A DNA stretch of 64,000 nt from an uncultured Rhodospirillaceae bacterium (lineage in GTDB: Bacteria > Pseudomonadota > Alphaproteobacteria > Rhodospirillales > Casp-alpha2). A model generated the notes under the pieces. The model ran no database searches. It was not told the origin of the DNA and was given only the letters and a program-made list of their open reading frames with translations. Positions 45,788 through 54,865 of this stretch are shown here, piece after piece. A program made the translations under genes and the position numbers. The stretch is from NCBI GenBank assembly GCA_913030825.1, contig CAJWCU010000003.1:62001-126000 (forward strand), in the 5' to 3' direction. The first letter of the stretch is position 1. Each line of letters starts with the position of its first letter.

Positions 45788-47784
45788 ACCCCTTGTCTTC
45801 CCAGCCTGGCAGCCCGCCGCGCCAGTTGGTCGTGTTTCGCCGGCTTTCGGCATTCAATCTGATCCATGCGGTGACCTTGCGGCATCTCGGTCGGCGGGTT
45901 GTCGTCATCCAACCGATCGGCGCCCTGCGCACGCCCTCCTGGCTCGCCCGCCTGGACAAGCTCGGAATCGAATTGGCCGACTTTCACAGCTATGCCGGCC
46001 TGTCATTGAGCGAAGACCTGAGAACCGCCGCACGCTACACGGCGGCGGTTCTCGACACGGCATTTACGGATCGGGATTTCGACGTTCTGCAAGACGCCAT
46101 TCCATGTGCCCCCCTGACGCCGGATCGCGCAAGAGCATTGATGTTCAATCTGATCTTCAATCGGCTTCTGCCGTATTCCGAAGCATTCGCCTTGGCCGAA
46201 TATTTTCGAAGCGAAGGCATCCGAGCCGACATATTCCAATCCCGATCAGGGATCGACGCCTTGCTCGACCCCCTTCTTCCGACACAGATCAGAAATCTGT
46301 TTCCGGCAATTTCGTCCTGGCTGACTGGCGCCGTCGATGGATCTAAAGCCTTCTCACGATTGGCCAATCGTATACTCCACGTCATGACGCGGGTCATTCG
46401 GTCCAGCACCTCGTCGTCAACCGGCAAACCCGCGCCCGAAGACCAAAAAGACGGCACGACCACGACCGGAAAGATCGGCCGGGACATTCTTTATTTCCCG
46501 CACAAGGGGATCACCTACGGAGAACTGTTCGTAAAGGATCAATACTACTCCGACGACCCCGACAGCCCCTTTCACCAATCAAACGTCGGCCACGTCGAAC
46601 TCGCCTGGACCATGTCGCCGGGCGAACGGAAAGTCGTACGAGCGGAATACGACCGGCAAGGAGTTCAGCCTCATTTCCTTGACCAAGACGGCCGGCGGAA
46701 CGCCGCCGCTTGGCTGAACCATGTGGCGAGAATTCATGAAAAGTTGTCAGGCCCCCATCGCTTGGCCAAGGCAACGTTTCTCGCGATCGCCGCGATGCGG
46801 TTCGAAAACTTCCGTGACGCCATGGCGCCCTGCCGAGGCGCCCATATGGCGATCATCGGATACGACGCCCTGTTTCCAGCTACGGCTGCCCTGGTCTTGC
46901 AATCGTTCGGCATCCATGTCGCGGCACTTCAGGAACGCTTCATCATTCCTCTCTATGGGGTAACCCCGCTAATTCTGAATTCGTATTTCGTTCACGGCGC
47001 ATTGATCGCGGACGCCGTCGACCAGGACCGTTTCCAGGCAATCGACACGACGGTCGTGACCGGGGATCCCAGACGCGGGCGCATCGACCGCTATCGCGCG
47101 GAGGCAGAGTCCGAACGCCACGATCGGTTCGCCGGTTTTCGGACTGTATGTCTCGTGCTTGATTTTCAGACCAAGCCCGACTCCTTGGCCGATCCGTTCC
47201 ATTTCTGGACGGATGCGCCGAGCAACCTTCTCTTCTATTCCCATATCGCCGACCTGGCGGAATCGAACCCCGATTGCGCTTTCGTTGTTCGAGGCAAGAA
47301 TGCCGCATGGCTCAAGATGGCCGAGATGGCGCCGGCGAAACAGCGATTTGAACTCCTCGACAACGTGTTCATCGATGATCGTTACGACGTCTTCGATCGT
47401 TCGTACCTGCTCGCGGCGATGGCCGATGTTGTTGTCGCGCGCTATACGTCGTTGTGCGATCAATGCCTCGCCGCAGGCATCCCGGTATTGATCCACGAAC
47501 CTCTGCCGAACGGCGGAAGGCTGATCTCCGCATGGCACGACTACAAGCCGTTTCCCGTCTTGACCTTCAGTTTCCAAGAACTCCAAGAACGCTTCGACGA
47601 CGCCACGCTGACCACTCGTTATATGGAAACCGAACAATTCGCCGAAATGCGGCGCACATACTATGGCGCGGAGGACGGACAGCAGAGCGTGCCCCCAGAG
47701 AATGCGCTTCGACGGGCGCTCGAGAACATTTACGCTCGGCAGCATCACGACAACGAGCGCCCGCTGGATCACATGGCTCCGTAG
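45772..47784 (+). CDS. unknown 670-residue protein in the Pse block, possible glycosyltransferase
   Basis: No named family recognised. The N-terminus (LVVFRRLSAFNLIHAVTLRH) reads like a first Rossmann-type domain. The middle (LYFPHKGITYGELFVKDQYY, near 243) and the C-terminal half (FVVRGKNAAWL, then ADVVVARYTSLCDQCLAAGIPVLIHEP near 545-575) follow the GT-B / capsule-transferase pattern with a sugar-donor helix. No signal peptide or membrane helix. Lying between pseF and pseG, it is a good candidate for the transferase that adds pseudaminic acid. ATG 45772; GTG 45784 would give a 4-base overlap. Function inferred only. Confidence 0.5.
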   Translation: MARHVNPLSSQPGSPPRQLVVFRRLSAFNLIHAVTLRHLGRRVVVIQPIGALRTPSWLARLDKLGIELADFHSYAGLSLSEDLRTAARYTAAVLDTAFTDRDFDVLQDAIPCAPLTPDRARALMFNLIFNRLLPYSEAFALAEYFRSEGIRADIFQSRSGIDALLDPLLPTQIRNLFPAISSWLTGAVDGSKAFSRLANRILHVMTRVIRSSTSSSTGKPAPEDQKDGTTTTGKIGRDILYFPHKGITYGELFVKDQYYSDDPDSPFHQSNVGHVELAWTMSPGERKVVRAEYDRQGVQPHFLDQDGRRNAAAWLNHVARIHEKLSGPHRLAKATFLAIAAMRFENFRDAMAPCRGAHMAIIGYDALFPATAALVLQSFGIHVAALQERFIIPLYGVTPLILNSYFVHGALIADAVDQDRFQAIDTTVVTGDPRRGRIDRYRAEAESERHDRFAGFRTVCLVLDFQTKPDSLADPFHFWTDAPSNLLFYSHIADLAESNPDCAFVVRGKNAAWLKMAEMAPAKQRFELLDNVFIDDRYDVFDRSYLLAAMADVVVARYTSLCDQCLAAGIPVLIHEPLPNGGRLISAWHDYKPFPVLTFSFQELQERFDDATLTTRYMETEQFAEMRRTYYGAEDGQQSVPPENALRRALENIYARQHHDNERPLDHMAP

Positions 47785-47791
47785 TCCTCGC

Positions 47792-49279
47792 ATGTCAGAG
47801 CCGAGACCGCACGCCGTCTTTCTTCCCGCATGGTCGCCCGAAATCGGAGGCGGGCATCTAATGCGCTGCCTGACCCTTGGCCACGCCATGGACCGGCAAG
47901 GCTGGCGGGTTTCCATTGCGCTAAATGAAACTGCGGCCGCACAACTGCCGAACGCCAAACCGTTCAACTACAACGCCATCGTGCTATCCGACGATCAACT
48001 CCGGTCGAATGCCGATTTGAAGAAGGCGACCGGCGAGGGCTGCCGACTGGCGGTCGTCGATGACTACGAGTCGGATGAAGCCTTCGAAGCTGACCTTGCG
48101 GCTTGGGCAGAGAACATACTTGTCATCGACGACCTTGCGGACAAGGCCCATCGGTGCCGGTATCTCCTGGACACTTCACCCGCCCGCAAGGACACGGACT
48201 ATCGGGGGCTTATTCCGTCTGATTGTCTCGTCATGGCAGGCCCAGCGTTCGCCTTGATCCGAGACGAATTCAATCACCAGAGAAGCGCCGCCCTGCGCCG
48301 GCGGCCTGCGGTTCGGTCGATTGCACGGGTGTTGATTTCCTTCGGCTTGACGGATGCTGCGAATATGACAGCGAAGGTCTTGAAAGCGATCCAAAATACC
48401 GGGCGCGACCTTGAGATTGATGTCGTCCTGGGCAATGCCGCACCCCATTGGGCTGAGATCTCGGGGATCGTCGATGCCATGGGGGAAAGCGTGACCCTGC
48501 ACCGAAACCCGAAAAATTTCCCCGAATTGGCGGTCGAGGCCGATATCGCGTTCGGTGCACCAGGAGTATCGTCCTTGGAACGGTGCTGCCTCGGTCTGCC
48601 GACGATTACCGTCCCCGTGGCGGACAACCAAAAAACCAATGCACGAGGACTTGCGGAGGTCGGCGCGATCCAGTTGCTGGATCAGACGGCATCAGAATCC
48701 GATCTCGGAAACGCTTTACGGAACATGATCGGCGATGTCGAACGCGTCCGCATGATGTCGGATGCCGCTTTCAGTATTTGTGATGGACGCGGTGCGGCCC
48801 GGACATTTCTCGCCGTCTCGCCAGAACCGACCAAAGGACCCTTGCCACTTTCCAGCCGCCCGGCAACCACCGCGGATACGGATACGGTCTACCGATGGCA
48901 ATCGGCGCCCGGCAGCCGCACCTACAGCCGCAACCCGAAGGTCCCCGGTTATGAAGAGCACCGGGCCTGGATGGCCAGTCGGTTGATGCCACAAGCCGGT
49001 TTGTTCGAAATCATGACCATGGGGAAGGCGCCCGTCGGGATGGTGCGGCTCGACCTCGAAAGCGACGCTGTCGGCACCTACGAAGTGTCCATTCTGATTG
49101 CACCGGAAATGCGCGGCCAGGGAATCGGCCGGGCGGCGCTTGCCGCCGCGCGTCGGCTTGTCCCCGAAGGCACGTTTCTCGCGACTATTCACCCGGACAA
49201 CGCGCCCTCTCGGAAGATTTTTTCGGCTGCGGGGTATATCCCGGAAAACAGTCGATTTATTAGTCGGCCAACGCCATGA
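47792..49279 (+). CDS. pseG: PseG-PseH fusion (UDP-sugar hydrolase and N-acetyltransferase)
   Basis: 495-residue fusion of two pseudaminic acid enzymes. Residues 1-330 are PseG: IGGGHLMRCLTLG with His22 is the active-site loop, DDLADKAHRC and a GT-B-like C-terminal half with APGVSSLERCCLGLPTITVPV complete it. PseG cuts UDP from the diacetamido sugar. Residues 345-495 are a GNAT domain like PseH: SILIAPEMRGQGIGRAAL is the acetyl-CoA loop. The acetyltransfer and hydrolysis steps are consecutive, so fusion is logical. In many bacteria the two are separate genes. ATG 47792; overlaps pseI by ATGA. Confidence 0.9.
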   Translation: MSEPRPHAVFLPAWSPEIGGGHLMRCLTLGHAMDRQGWRVSIALNETAAAQLPNAKPFNYNAIVLSDDQLRSNADLKKATGEGCRLAVVDDYESDEAFEADLAAWAENILVIDDLADKAHRCRYLLDTSPARKDTDYRGLIPSDCLVMAGPAFALIRDEFNHQRSAALRRRPAVRSIARVLISFGLTDAANMTAKVLKAIQNTGRDLEIDVVLGNAAPHWAEISGIVDAMGESVTLHRNPKNFPELAVEADIAFGAPGVSSLERCCLGLPTITVPVADNQKTNARGLAEVGAIQLLDQTASESDLGNALRNMIGDVERVRMMSDAAFSICDGRGAARTFLAVSPEPTKGPLPLSSRPATTADTDTVYRWQSAPGSRTYSRNPKVPGYEEHRAWMASRLMPQAGLFEIMTMGKAPVGMVRLDLESDAVGTYEVSILIAPEMRGQGIGRAALAAARRLVPEGTFLATIHPDNAPSRKIFSAAGYIPENSRFISRPTP

Positions 49280-50352
49280 CCCTCCCCACCAGAAAAGCGC
49301 AATTGAAGATCGGCGACCGGACGATCGGCGCGGACCACCGCCCATACGTGATCGCGGAGATGTCAGGCAACCACAATGGCGATCTGAACCGGGCCCTCTC
49401 ACTTGTCGACGCCGCGGCCGACGCGGGGGCCGACGCGGTGAAGCTGCAGACCTATACCGCCGATACGATTACCATTGATCACGACGGCCCCGGGTTCACC
49501 GTCGAAGGCGGGCTGTGGGACGGCCGGACGCTCTATGATCTCTATCAAGAAGCCGCGACACCTTGGGAGTGGCACGACGCATTGTTCGCTCGGGCCCGCG
49601 AACGTGGGATTGCGGTGTTTTCTTCCCCGTTCGACGAAACGGCCGTCGATTTTCTCGAGACCCTGGAATGCCCGGCTTACAAGATCGCATCGTTCGAGGC
49701 TATGGACCTGCCGCTGGTCCGGAAGGCGGCGGCCACCGGTAAGCCGCTGATCGTATCGACCGGCATGATCACAACAGACGAGATTGACGAGTTGATGACG
49801 GCGCTGAACGATGCAGGCGCGGCGGGGGTTGCGCTTCTCCATTGCGTCAGCGCCTATCCGGCGCCGGTCGAGGCGTCCAACCTGCGAACCATTCCGGATC
49901 TCGCCGACCGGTGCGGTACTGTGGTCGGCCTATCGGATCACACCCCGGGCACCGCAGTTGCCGTCGCATCGGTCGGCTTGGGAGCGGCGATCGTCGAAAA
50001 GCATGTCTGTTTGGCCCGCGCCGATGGCGGGGTCGATAGCGCCTTTTCCTTGGAGCCCGCAGAATTGGCGGCCCTGACGGCCGATTGCCGCAGCGCCTGG
50101 GCCGCGTTGGGCAAGCCGGCGATCGGGCGCCAGGAGGCCGCCGCGCCAAGCGTCGTATTCCGCCGCTCGCTCTATGCCGTGGCCGATATTCCTGCCGGCG
50201 CGGAGTTGAACGCGACGAACGTTCGTTCGATCCGCCCGGGCCTCGGTCTCGCACCGAAACATCTGGATGCGGTGCTCGGACGCACCGCCGCAACAGAGAT
50301 TACCCGGGGCACGCCCCTGGCGTGGGATTTGATCAATCCCGCCGAAGACTGA
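49276..50352 (+). CDS. pseI: pseudaminic acid synthase, PseI
   Basis: 358-residue NeuB-family synthase: condenses the 2,4-diacetamido sugar with phosphoenolpyruvate to form pseudaminic acid. EMSGNHNGDLNRAL near 31, AVKLQTYTADT near 56, SSPFDETAVDFLE near 118 and YKIASFE mark the TIM-barrel; GLSDHTPG near 218 and EKHVCLAR near 242 carry metal and substrate residues. The last 65 residues are the antifreeze-like SAF domain (RRSLYAVADIPAG). The EMSGNHNG form separates PseI from sialic acid NeuB (which has EIGxNHxG). ATGA overlap with pseG-H. Confidence 0.92.
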   Translation: MTLPTRKAQLKIGDRTIGADHRPYVIAEMSGNHNGDLNRALSLVDAAADAGADAVKLQTYTADTITIDHDGPGFTVEGGLWDGRTLYDLYQEAATPWEWHDALFARARERGIAVFSSPFDETAVDFLETLECPAYKIASFEAMDLPLVRKAAATGKPLIVSTGMITTDEIDELMTALNDAGAAGVALLHCVSAYPAPVEASNLRTIPDLADRCGTVVGLSDHTPGTAVAVASVGLGAAIVEKHVCLARADGGVDSAFSLEPAELAALTADCRSAWAALGKPAIGRQEAAAPSVVFRRSLYAVADIPAGAELNATNVRSIRPGLGLAPKHLDAVLGRTAATEITRGTPLAWDLINPAED

Positions 50353-50372
50353 ACCGCCGACCGGAAGAACGA

Positions 50373-51222
50373 ATGCTTCACCACATCAGAAATTTTCTCG
50401 CCGGGATCATCCGGCTGTTGACCTGGCCTCTCGGCCGGACTGGACGGCGACGCCTCTTGCGGGTTCTGCGCCAGGGAATGGCCACCCCCGGTTTTGACGA
50501 AGTGATCGCCGACAGCCCGCGGCACCGCGCGGTTCTATTGCTTGGGCGACCTGCCTTTGTGGCGGGCACAAACCTTGCTGACCAAAGAGCCTGAAACCAT
50601 CGAATGGATCGACACCTTCAATGACGACGAGGTGCTGTTCGATATCGGCGCGAACGTCGGCGTTTATACGATCTATGCCGCGCTTGGCCGCAAAGTCCGG
50701 GTGCTCGCTTTCGAACCGCTGGCCGCGAACTATTTCCTGTTAAACCGGAACATTGAAGAGAACAGGCTGTCCGAAACGGTCAGCGCCTATTGCCTGGCGC
50801 TCAACGACGCCGACATGACCGGCAGTTTCCATGTCCGCGACACCGGTTTCGGATCCGCATTGTCCAGTTTCGCCGAGGCCGTCGATCACAAGGGCGAGCC
50901 GTTCACCGCACGGTTCGAACAAGGCATGGTCGGGATGACCTTGGACGGATTCATCGAACGGTTCCAACCGCCGTTTCCCGACCACATAAAGATCGACGTC
51001 GATGGCATCGAAGACAAGATCGTCAACGGCGCCGCACGGACGTTGGCGGACCCGCGGCTGCGGTCGCTTTCCATCGAACTCGACGCCGCGCGTCCGGATT
51101 ACACGGATGCAGTGGTCCGGAATATTGAAGCTGCCGGGCTGTCGCTGATCGGAAAGCGCCGCGCCGCCGAATTGGACGACACGCCGTTCGCCGATATCTA
51201 CAACTACCTCTTCCGCCGCTGA
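50373..51222 (+). pseudogene. FkbM-family methyltransferase interrupted by an apparent frameshift
   Basis: Two frames together read as one FkbM protein. From ATG 50373 the first frame gives an arginine-rich N-terminus (RNFLAGIIRLLTWPL and on to HRAVLLLG) up to about 50540. The second frame then continues with LPLWRAQTLLTKEPETIEW and the SAM core LFDIGANVGVYTIYAA, DHIKIDVDGIEDKI. The WRAQTLLTKEPET segment is the usual start of the FkbM core, and relatives have sequence before it. One extra base near 50538-50548 would join them. Either the gene is broken, or the base is a sequencing error, or translation begins at TTG 50542 giving a 226-residue short form. Methylation of a sugar would be the role. 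Confidence 0.65.
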
Positions 51223-51244
51223 CCCGGATTTCGATCGAGAACTC

Positions 51245-52297
51245 ATGACCCACCCCATCCGTATCGCCATCGCCGGTTACGGCGTCGTCGGCAAGCGCCG
51301 GCGGGAATTCATCGATGCCCATCCGATGCTCCGGACCGTCGCCGTCTGCGACAAGACCTTCGCCGACAGCGGCCGACTGGGCGACGGGGTCGCCTATTTT
51401 CAATCGCCGGCCGACCTGTTGACGCAAGACTTCGACGCCTTGTTCGTCTGCATGACCAACGACATCGCCCCGGACGTCACCATCGCCGGCCTGGAAAAAG
51501 GCGTGCATGTGTTCTGCGAGAAGCCGCCCGGGCGCAATGTCGCGGATATCGAGCGGGTTATCCACGCTGAAAAACGACACCCAGGCCTCTGCCTGAAGTA
51601 CGGCTTCAACCACCGGTATCACGATTCCGTCCGCGATGCGCTGGCGGTGGCCCAAAGCGGCGAATTGGGCCGGATCGTCAACCTGCGGGGCGTCTACGGC
51701 AAATCGAAGTTCATCAGTTACGGCAAAATGTCCAACTGGCGCACGGAACGCAATGTCGCCGGAGGCGGCATTCTTCTCGACCAGGGGATCCATATGGTCG
51801 ATCTGATGCGTCTGTTCGCAGGTGAGTTCTCCCAAGTCCACAGTTTCGTAACCAACGATTTCTGGGGCCATGACGTGGAAGACAACGCCTACGCCCTGAT
51901 GCGGACCGAGGCCGGCGTCGTCGGCATGCTGCACTCCAGCGCCACTCAATGGCGCCATCGCTTCAATCTGGATATCACATTGGAGAAAGGGGCGCTGATC
52001 CTCAGCGGTATCCTGTCCGGATCGAAAAGCTACGGCGCCGAGACGTTGACCATCGTCCACGCCCACGAAGACGATCAAGGGGAACCGCGCGAGGAAGTTT
52101 CCCGCTATACGGCCGACCCTTCCTGGGCCAACGAGATCGCTGATTTTGCCGATGCCATCGTCCAGAACCGTCCGATCACCGAAGGCTCATCTGATGATGC
52201 CCTAAGGACGATGCGGCTGGTATACGACATCTACAAGGCCGATCCGGAATGGTCGGCGCGCTGGAACCTGGCGCCGGCGAACGGAGGCGCGGCATGA
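51245..52297 (+). CDS. Gfo/Idh/MocA family oxidoreductase
   Basis: 350-residue oxidoreductase. IAIAGYGVVGKRRREF near 7 is the NAD loop, FCEKPPGRN near 91 the lysine motif, and GGGILLDQGIHMVDLMRLF near 172 the substrate histidine/aspartate helix. It precedes a methyltransferase (ATGA overlap) and the aldolase/CMP-transferase cassette. It may oxidise or reduce a hydroxyl of the precursor sugar. No aminotransferase is adjacent here, unlike the 39.4 kb homologue, so a 3-amino route is less likely. ATG 51245, 22 bases after the FkbM gene. Confidence 0.8.
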   Translation: MTHPIRIAIAGYGVVGKRRREFIDAHPMLRTVAVCDKTFADSGRLGDGVAYFQSPADLLTQDFDALFVCMTNDIAPDVTIAGLEKGVHVFCEKPPGRNVADIERVIHAEKRHPGLCLKYGFNHRYHDSVRDALAVAQSGELGRIVNLRGVYGKSKFISYGKMSNWRTERNVAGGGILLDQGIHMVDLMRLFAGEFSQVHSFVTNDFWGHDVEDNAYALMRTEAGVVGMLHSSATQWRHRFNLDITLEKGALILSGILSGSKSYGAETLTIVHAHEDDQGEPREEVSRYTADPSWANEIADFADAIVQNRPITEGSSDDALRTMRLVYDIYKADPEWSARWNLAPANGGAA

Positions 52298-53292
52298 AGG
52301 AATCGGATATCCGCCCGCAGGACTTGTTCAATCGCTACCTCGACCTCGTTCGTCGCGACAACGAGACCTTGTTCGCGGATCGGACCGGCTTCATCGACAT
52401 CGAATGTCCGGCCTGCGGCGGATCGCAGATCGGGCGGCGATTCGAAAAGGACGGTTTCGAATACCGCGAATGTGCGGATTGCTTCAGCCTCTATCAATCG
52501 CCCCGGCCGGACGAGGCCACTCTGGCACGGTTCTATCACGAGGCGGAATCCGTCAAATTCTGGGGAACCGAGTTCTACCGACAGACCGCCGAGGCGCGGC
52601 GCGAGAAATTATTCAAACCGCGGGCCCGTGACATCGCCGCCTTGGCGAACCGGCATCTGAACGCAACCGGAGAGGCACGGTTTTGTGACATCGGCGCGGG
52701 CTACGGCACCTTGCTGGAAGAAGTTGCGGCAACCGGACGCTTCGCCGCCGTCACCGGGGTCGAGCCTGCGCCGAACCTGGCGGCACTCTGCCGCGACAAG
52801 GGATTCGAGATCATCGAGGCGACCGCCGAAACTCTGCCGGCAAACGCGCCGCGGGCGGATGTTCTAACGGCATTTGAAGTCATCGAGCATGTGCCTTCGC
52901 CTTTGGCCTTCCTGAAAGGGTTAAAGCGCCTGATGACCAACGGCGGCATCGCGCTTCTGACGACGCTGACCGCGGACGGCTTCGACATCCAAACACTCTG
53001 GCAGCATTCCAAGGCGGTCCATCCGCCTCATCACATCAATCTATTGTCGGTGGCCGGATATCGCCGCCTGATCGAGCGCGCCGGCCTGGCCTGTGTCGAG
53101 ATCGCGACGCCCGGAAAGCTGGATGTTGACATCGTCGGCAACACCTTGAAAGAAAACCCGGAGATCGAAGTCACGCCGTTCATCCGCCGCCTGGTTACGG
53201 AATCGGACCCCGAGACAAGAGAAGCATTCCAGGCATTTCTCGCCGACCACCTACTGAGTTCGCACATACGTATTCTGGTATCCATCGATTGA
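52294..53292 (+). CDS. zinc-ribbon class I SAM methyltransferase
   Basis: 332-residue protein. Cysteines in CPACGG (about 38-41) and CADCFSL (about 60-63) form a zinc-ribbon near the N-terminus, followed by the YQSPRP segment and a methyltransferase core: FCDIGAGYGTLLEE near 130, TGVEPAPNLAAL near 155, and LTAFEVIEHV near 190. HPPHHINLLS resembles the HPPTHLHYF block of the 15.3 kb homologue, so both belong to one group. It lies first after the Gfo/Idh gene and may methylate the unusual acid made by the following cassette (inference). Confidence 0.8.
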   Translation: MKESDIRPQDLFNRYLDLVRRDNETLFADRTGFIDIECPACGGSQIGRRFEKDGFEYRECADCFSLYQSPRPDEATLARFYHEAESVKFWGTEFYRQTAEARREKLFKPRARDIAALANRHLNATGEARFCDIGAGYGTLLEEVAATGRFAAVTGVEPAPNLAALCRDKGFEIIEATAETLPANAPRADVLTAFEVIEHVPSPLAFLKGLKRLMTNGGIALLTTLTADGFDIQTLWQHSKAVHPPHHINLLSVAGYRRLIERAGLACVEIATPGKLDVDIVGNTLKENPEIEVTPFIRRLVTESDPETREAFQAFLADHLLSSHIRILVSID

Positions 53293-53303
53293 GGCGCCCG
53301 GAC

Positions 53304-54086
53304 ATGACCGCATCCCTAAAACGCAATTTGGCGAACCGAATTCCGACGGTCGGCTCCTGGATCAGCCTCGCATCGGAAGAAACCTGCGAGATTATGACCC
53401 GTGCCGGGTTCGACTGGCTGGGTATCGACATGGAACACACCGCGATCGGTGTCGGTGAGATGGCCCGTCTGATCCGGGTCATCGATCTCGCCGGCATCGC
53501 ACCGGTCGTCCGCGTCGGGGCCAATGACCCGTTGTTGATCAAACGTGCCTTGGACGCCGGCGCCCAAGGCATCATCGCACCGATGGTGAATTCGGCCGCC
53601 GATGCCGAAGCTGCGGTCTCCGCCGCCCATTATCCGCCCAAGGGCACGCGCGGCGTCGGCTTGCACCGGGCCCAGGGTTATGGTGCGGATTTCGCCTCCT
53701 ATAAAAAGTGGATGGACGACGAAGGCCCATTGGTCGTCGCGCAGATCGAACACAAAGACGGCGTCGAAAATTTGGATGCCATCATAGCGGTACCGGGATT
53801 GGATGCGTTCTTCATCGGCCCCTACGACCTCTCGGCGTCCTACGGTACACCGGGCGATTTTTCCTCGGTCGAGGTCCGGGCCGCGATGGCCAAGGTTGAC
53901 GCCGCCGTCGCCGACGGCCCCATCGCCGGCGGCATCCATGTGGTGGAACCGGACGCGGTGGCGCTCGCCGCCCGCATGAAAGCCGGGCACCGCTTCATCG
54001 CCTACGGCGTCGACATGATCTTCCTTTCCGGCGCCATCGACGCAGCGCGGACCGTCATCAACGATATCAAGGCAGACTCGTCATGA
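53304..54086 (+). CDS. HpcH/HpaI-family class II aldolase
   Basis: 260-residue TIM-barrel aldolase. GIDMEHTAI near 41 is the family entry motif, VVRVGAND near 68 the pyruvate arginine, VVAQIEHKDGVENL near 143 the metal glutamate, and FFIGPYDLSAS near 169 the metal aspartate. Members join pyruvate to an aldehyde to give 2-keto-3-deoxy acids, or the reverse. Here it is placed between a methyltransferase and a KdsB-like CMP-transferase, which suggests a synthetic role making a 3-deoxy-2-ulosonic acid without phosphate. ATG 53304 has GAGG 9 bases upstream; TTG 53289 overlaps the previous stop and is an alternative. Confidence 0.85.
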   Translation: MTASLKRNLANRIPTVGSWISLASEETCEIMTRAGFDWLGIDMEHTAIGVGEMARLIRVIDLAGIAPVVRVGANDPLLIKRALDAGAQGIIAPMVNSAADAEAAVSAAHYPPKGTRGVGLHRAQGYGADFASYKKWMDDEGPLVVAQIEHKDGVENLDAIIAVPGLDAFFIGPYDLSASYGTPGDFSSVEVRAAMAKVDAAVADGPIAGGIHVVEPDAVALAARMKAGHRFIAYGVDMIFLSGAIDAARTVINDIKADSS

Positions 54087-54865
54087 CCCGAATTTGCGTC
54101 ATCCCCGCGCGCATGGCGTCTACGCGATTTCCCGGCAAGCCGTTGGCGCCGCTGCTCGGCATGCCGCTGATTGTCCACATCCTACACCGCGCGCGCCTCT
54201 GCCAGGATCTGGACCGGGTCGTCGTCGCGACCTGCGATCACGAGATTGCCGATGCTGTCACGGCAGCGGGCGGAGAGGCCGTCATGACCGCCGACACCCA
54301 CGAACGCTGCACCGACCGCACGGAAGAAGCGATCCGCAACCTCGGCCTCACCCTGGCGGATGACGATCTCGTTCTGATGCTGCAGGGCGACGAGATCATG
54401 GTTTCACCGAAAATGCTGTCGGACATGATCCAGCGGTTCGAGGAAACAGGCGCCGATGTCATCAACCTGATCAGCCGCCTATACACCCCGGAAGACCACA
54501 CCGACCCGAACACGGTGAAAGCCGTATCGGCACCGGACGGTCGGCTCCTCTACATGTCCCGCGCGGCCATTCCGTCTCCCGCTCGGGCGGATAATGTTCC
54601 CGTATTTCAACAGACCGGGATCATCGCCTTCAAGGCGGCGTTCCTCGCGCGCTACAGCGCACTGCCGCCAACGCCTTTGGAAATAATCGAATCCTGCGAC
54701 ATGATGCGGGTCATCGAACACGGCCTGCCGATCTACGGCGTGCCGACGGATACGGAAACCATCGGCGTCGATACCGAGGCCGACCGGGCACGCGCCGAAC
54801 AACGACTGGCCGCCGATCCGACGACCGCGCGCTATCTGGAACTTCCGTCGGAGGCAGCCCGATGA
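54083..54865 (+). CDS. KdsB-like CMP-ulosonate cytidylyltransferase
   Basis: 260-residue protein related to CMP-Kdo synthetase. VIPARMASTRFPGKPLAPL near 6 is the CTP loop, LMLQGDEIMV near 91 holds the metal aspartate, and GVDTEADR near 230 the second acid. Differences from standard KdsB (ATCD for ATD, CTDRTEEA for GTDRxxEA) suggest a different sugar acid. It overlaps the aldolase gene by ATGA and the SDR gene by ATGA. CMP activation of the aldolase product is the natural reading; ordinary CMP-Kdo synthesis is the alternative, but no KdsA or KdsD is nearby. Confidence 0.85.
   Translation: MTRICVIPARMASTRFPGKPLAPLLGMPLIVHILHRARLCQDLDRVVVATCDHEIADAVTAAGGEAVMTADTHERCTDRTEEAIRNLGLTLADDDLVLMLQGDEIMVSPKMLSDMIQRFEETGADVINLISRLYTPEDHTDPNTVKAVSAPDGRLLYMSRAAIPSPARADNVPVFQQTGIIAFKAAFLARYSALPPTPLEIIESCDMMRVIEHGLPIYGVPTDTETIGVDTEADRARAEQRLAADPTTARYLELPSEAAR

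Noticed and set aside
49276-50352. Sialic or legionaminic acid synthase instead of PseI
   Set aside because: The EMSGNHNG motif and the presence of PseB, PseC and PseG-type enzymes fit pseudaminic acid better; no NeuC or LegB-type gene is seen.
54083-54865. Housekeeping CMP-Kdo synthetase
   Set aside because: Its substrate loop differs from KdsB and it is packed with an aldolase, SDR and AroB-like gene, without KdsA or KdsD. Not excluded, but less likely.
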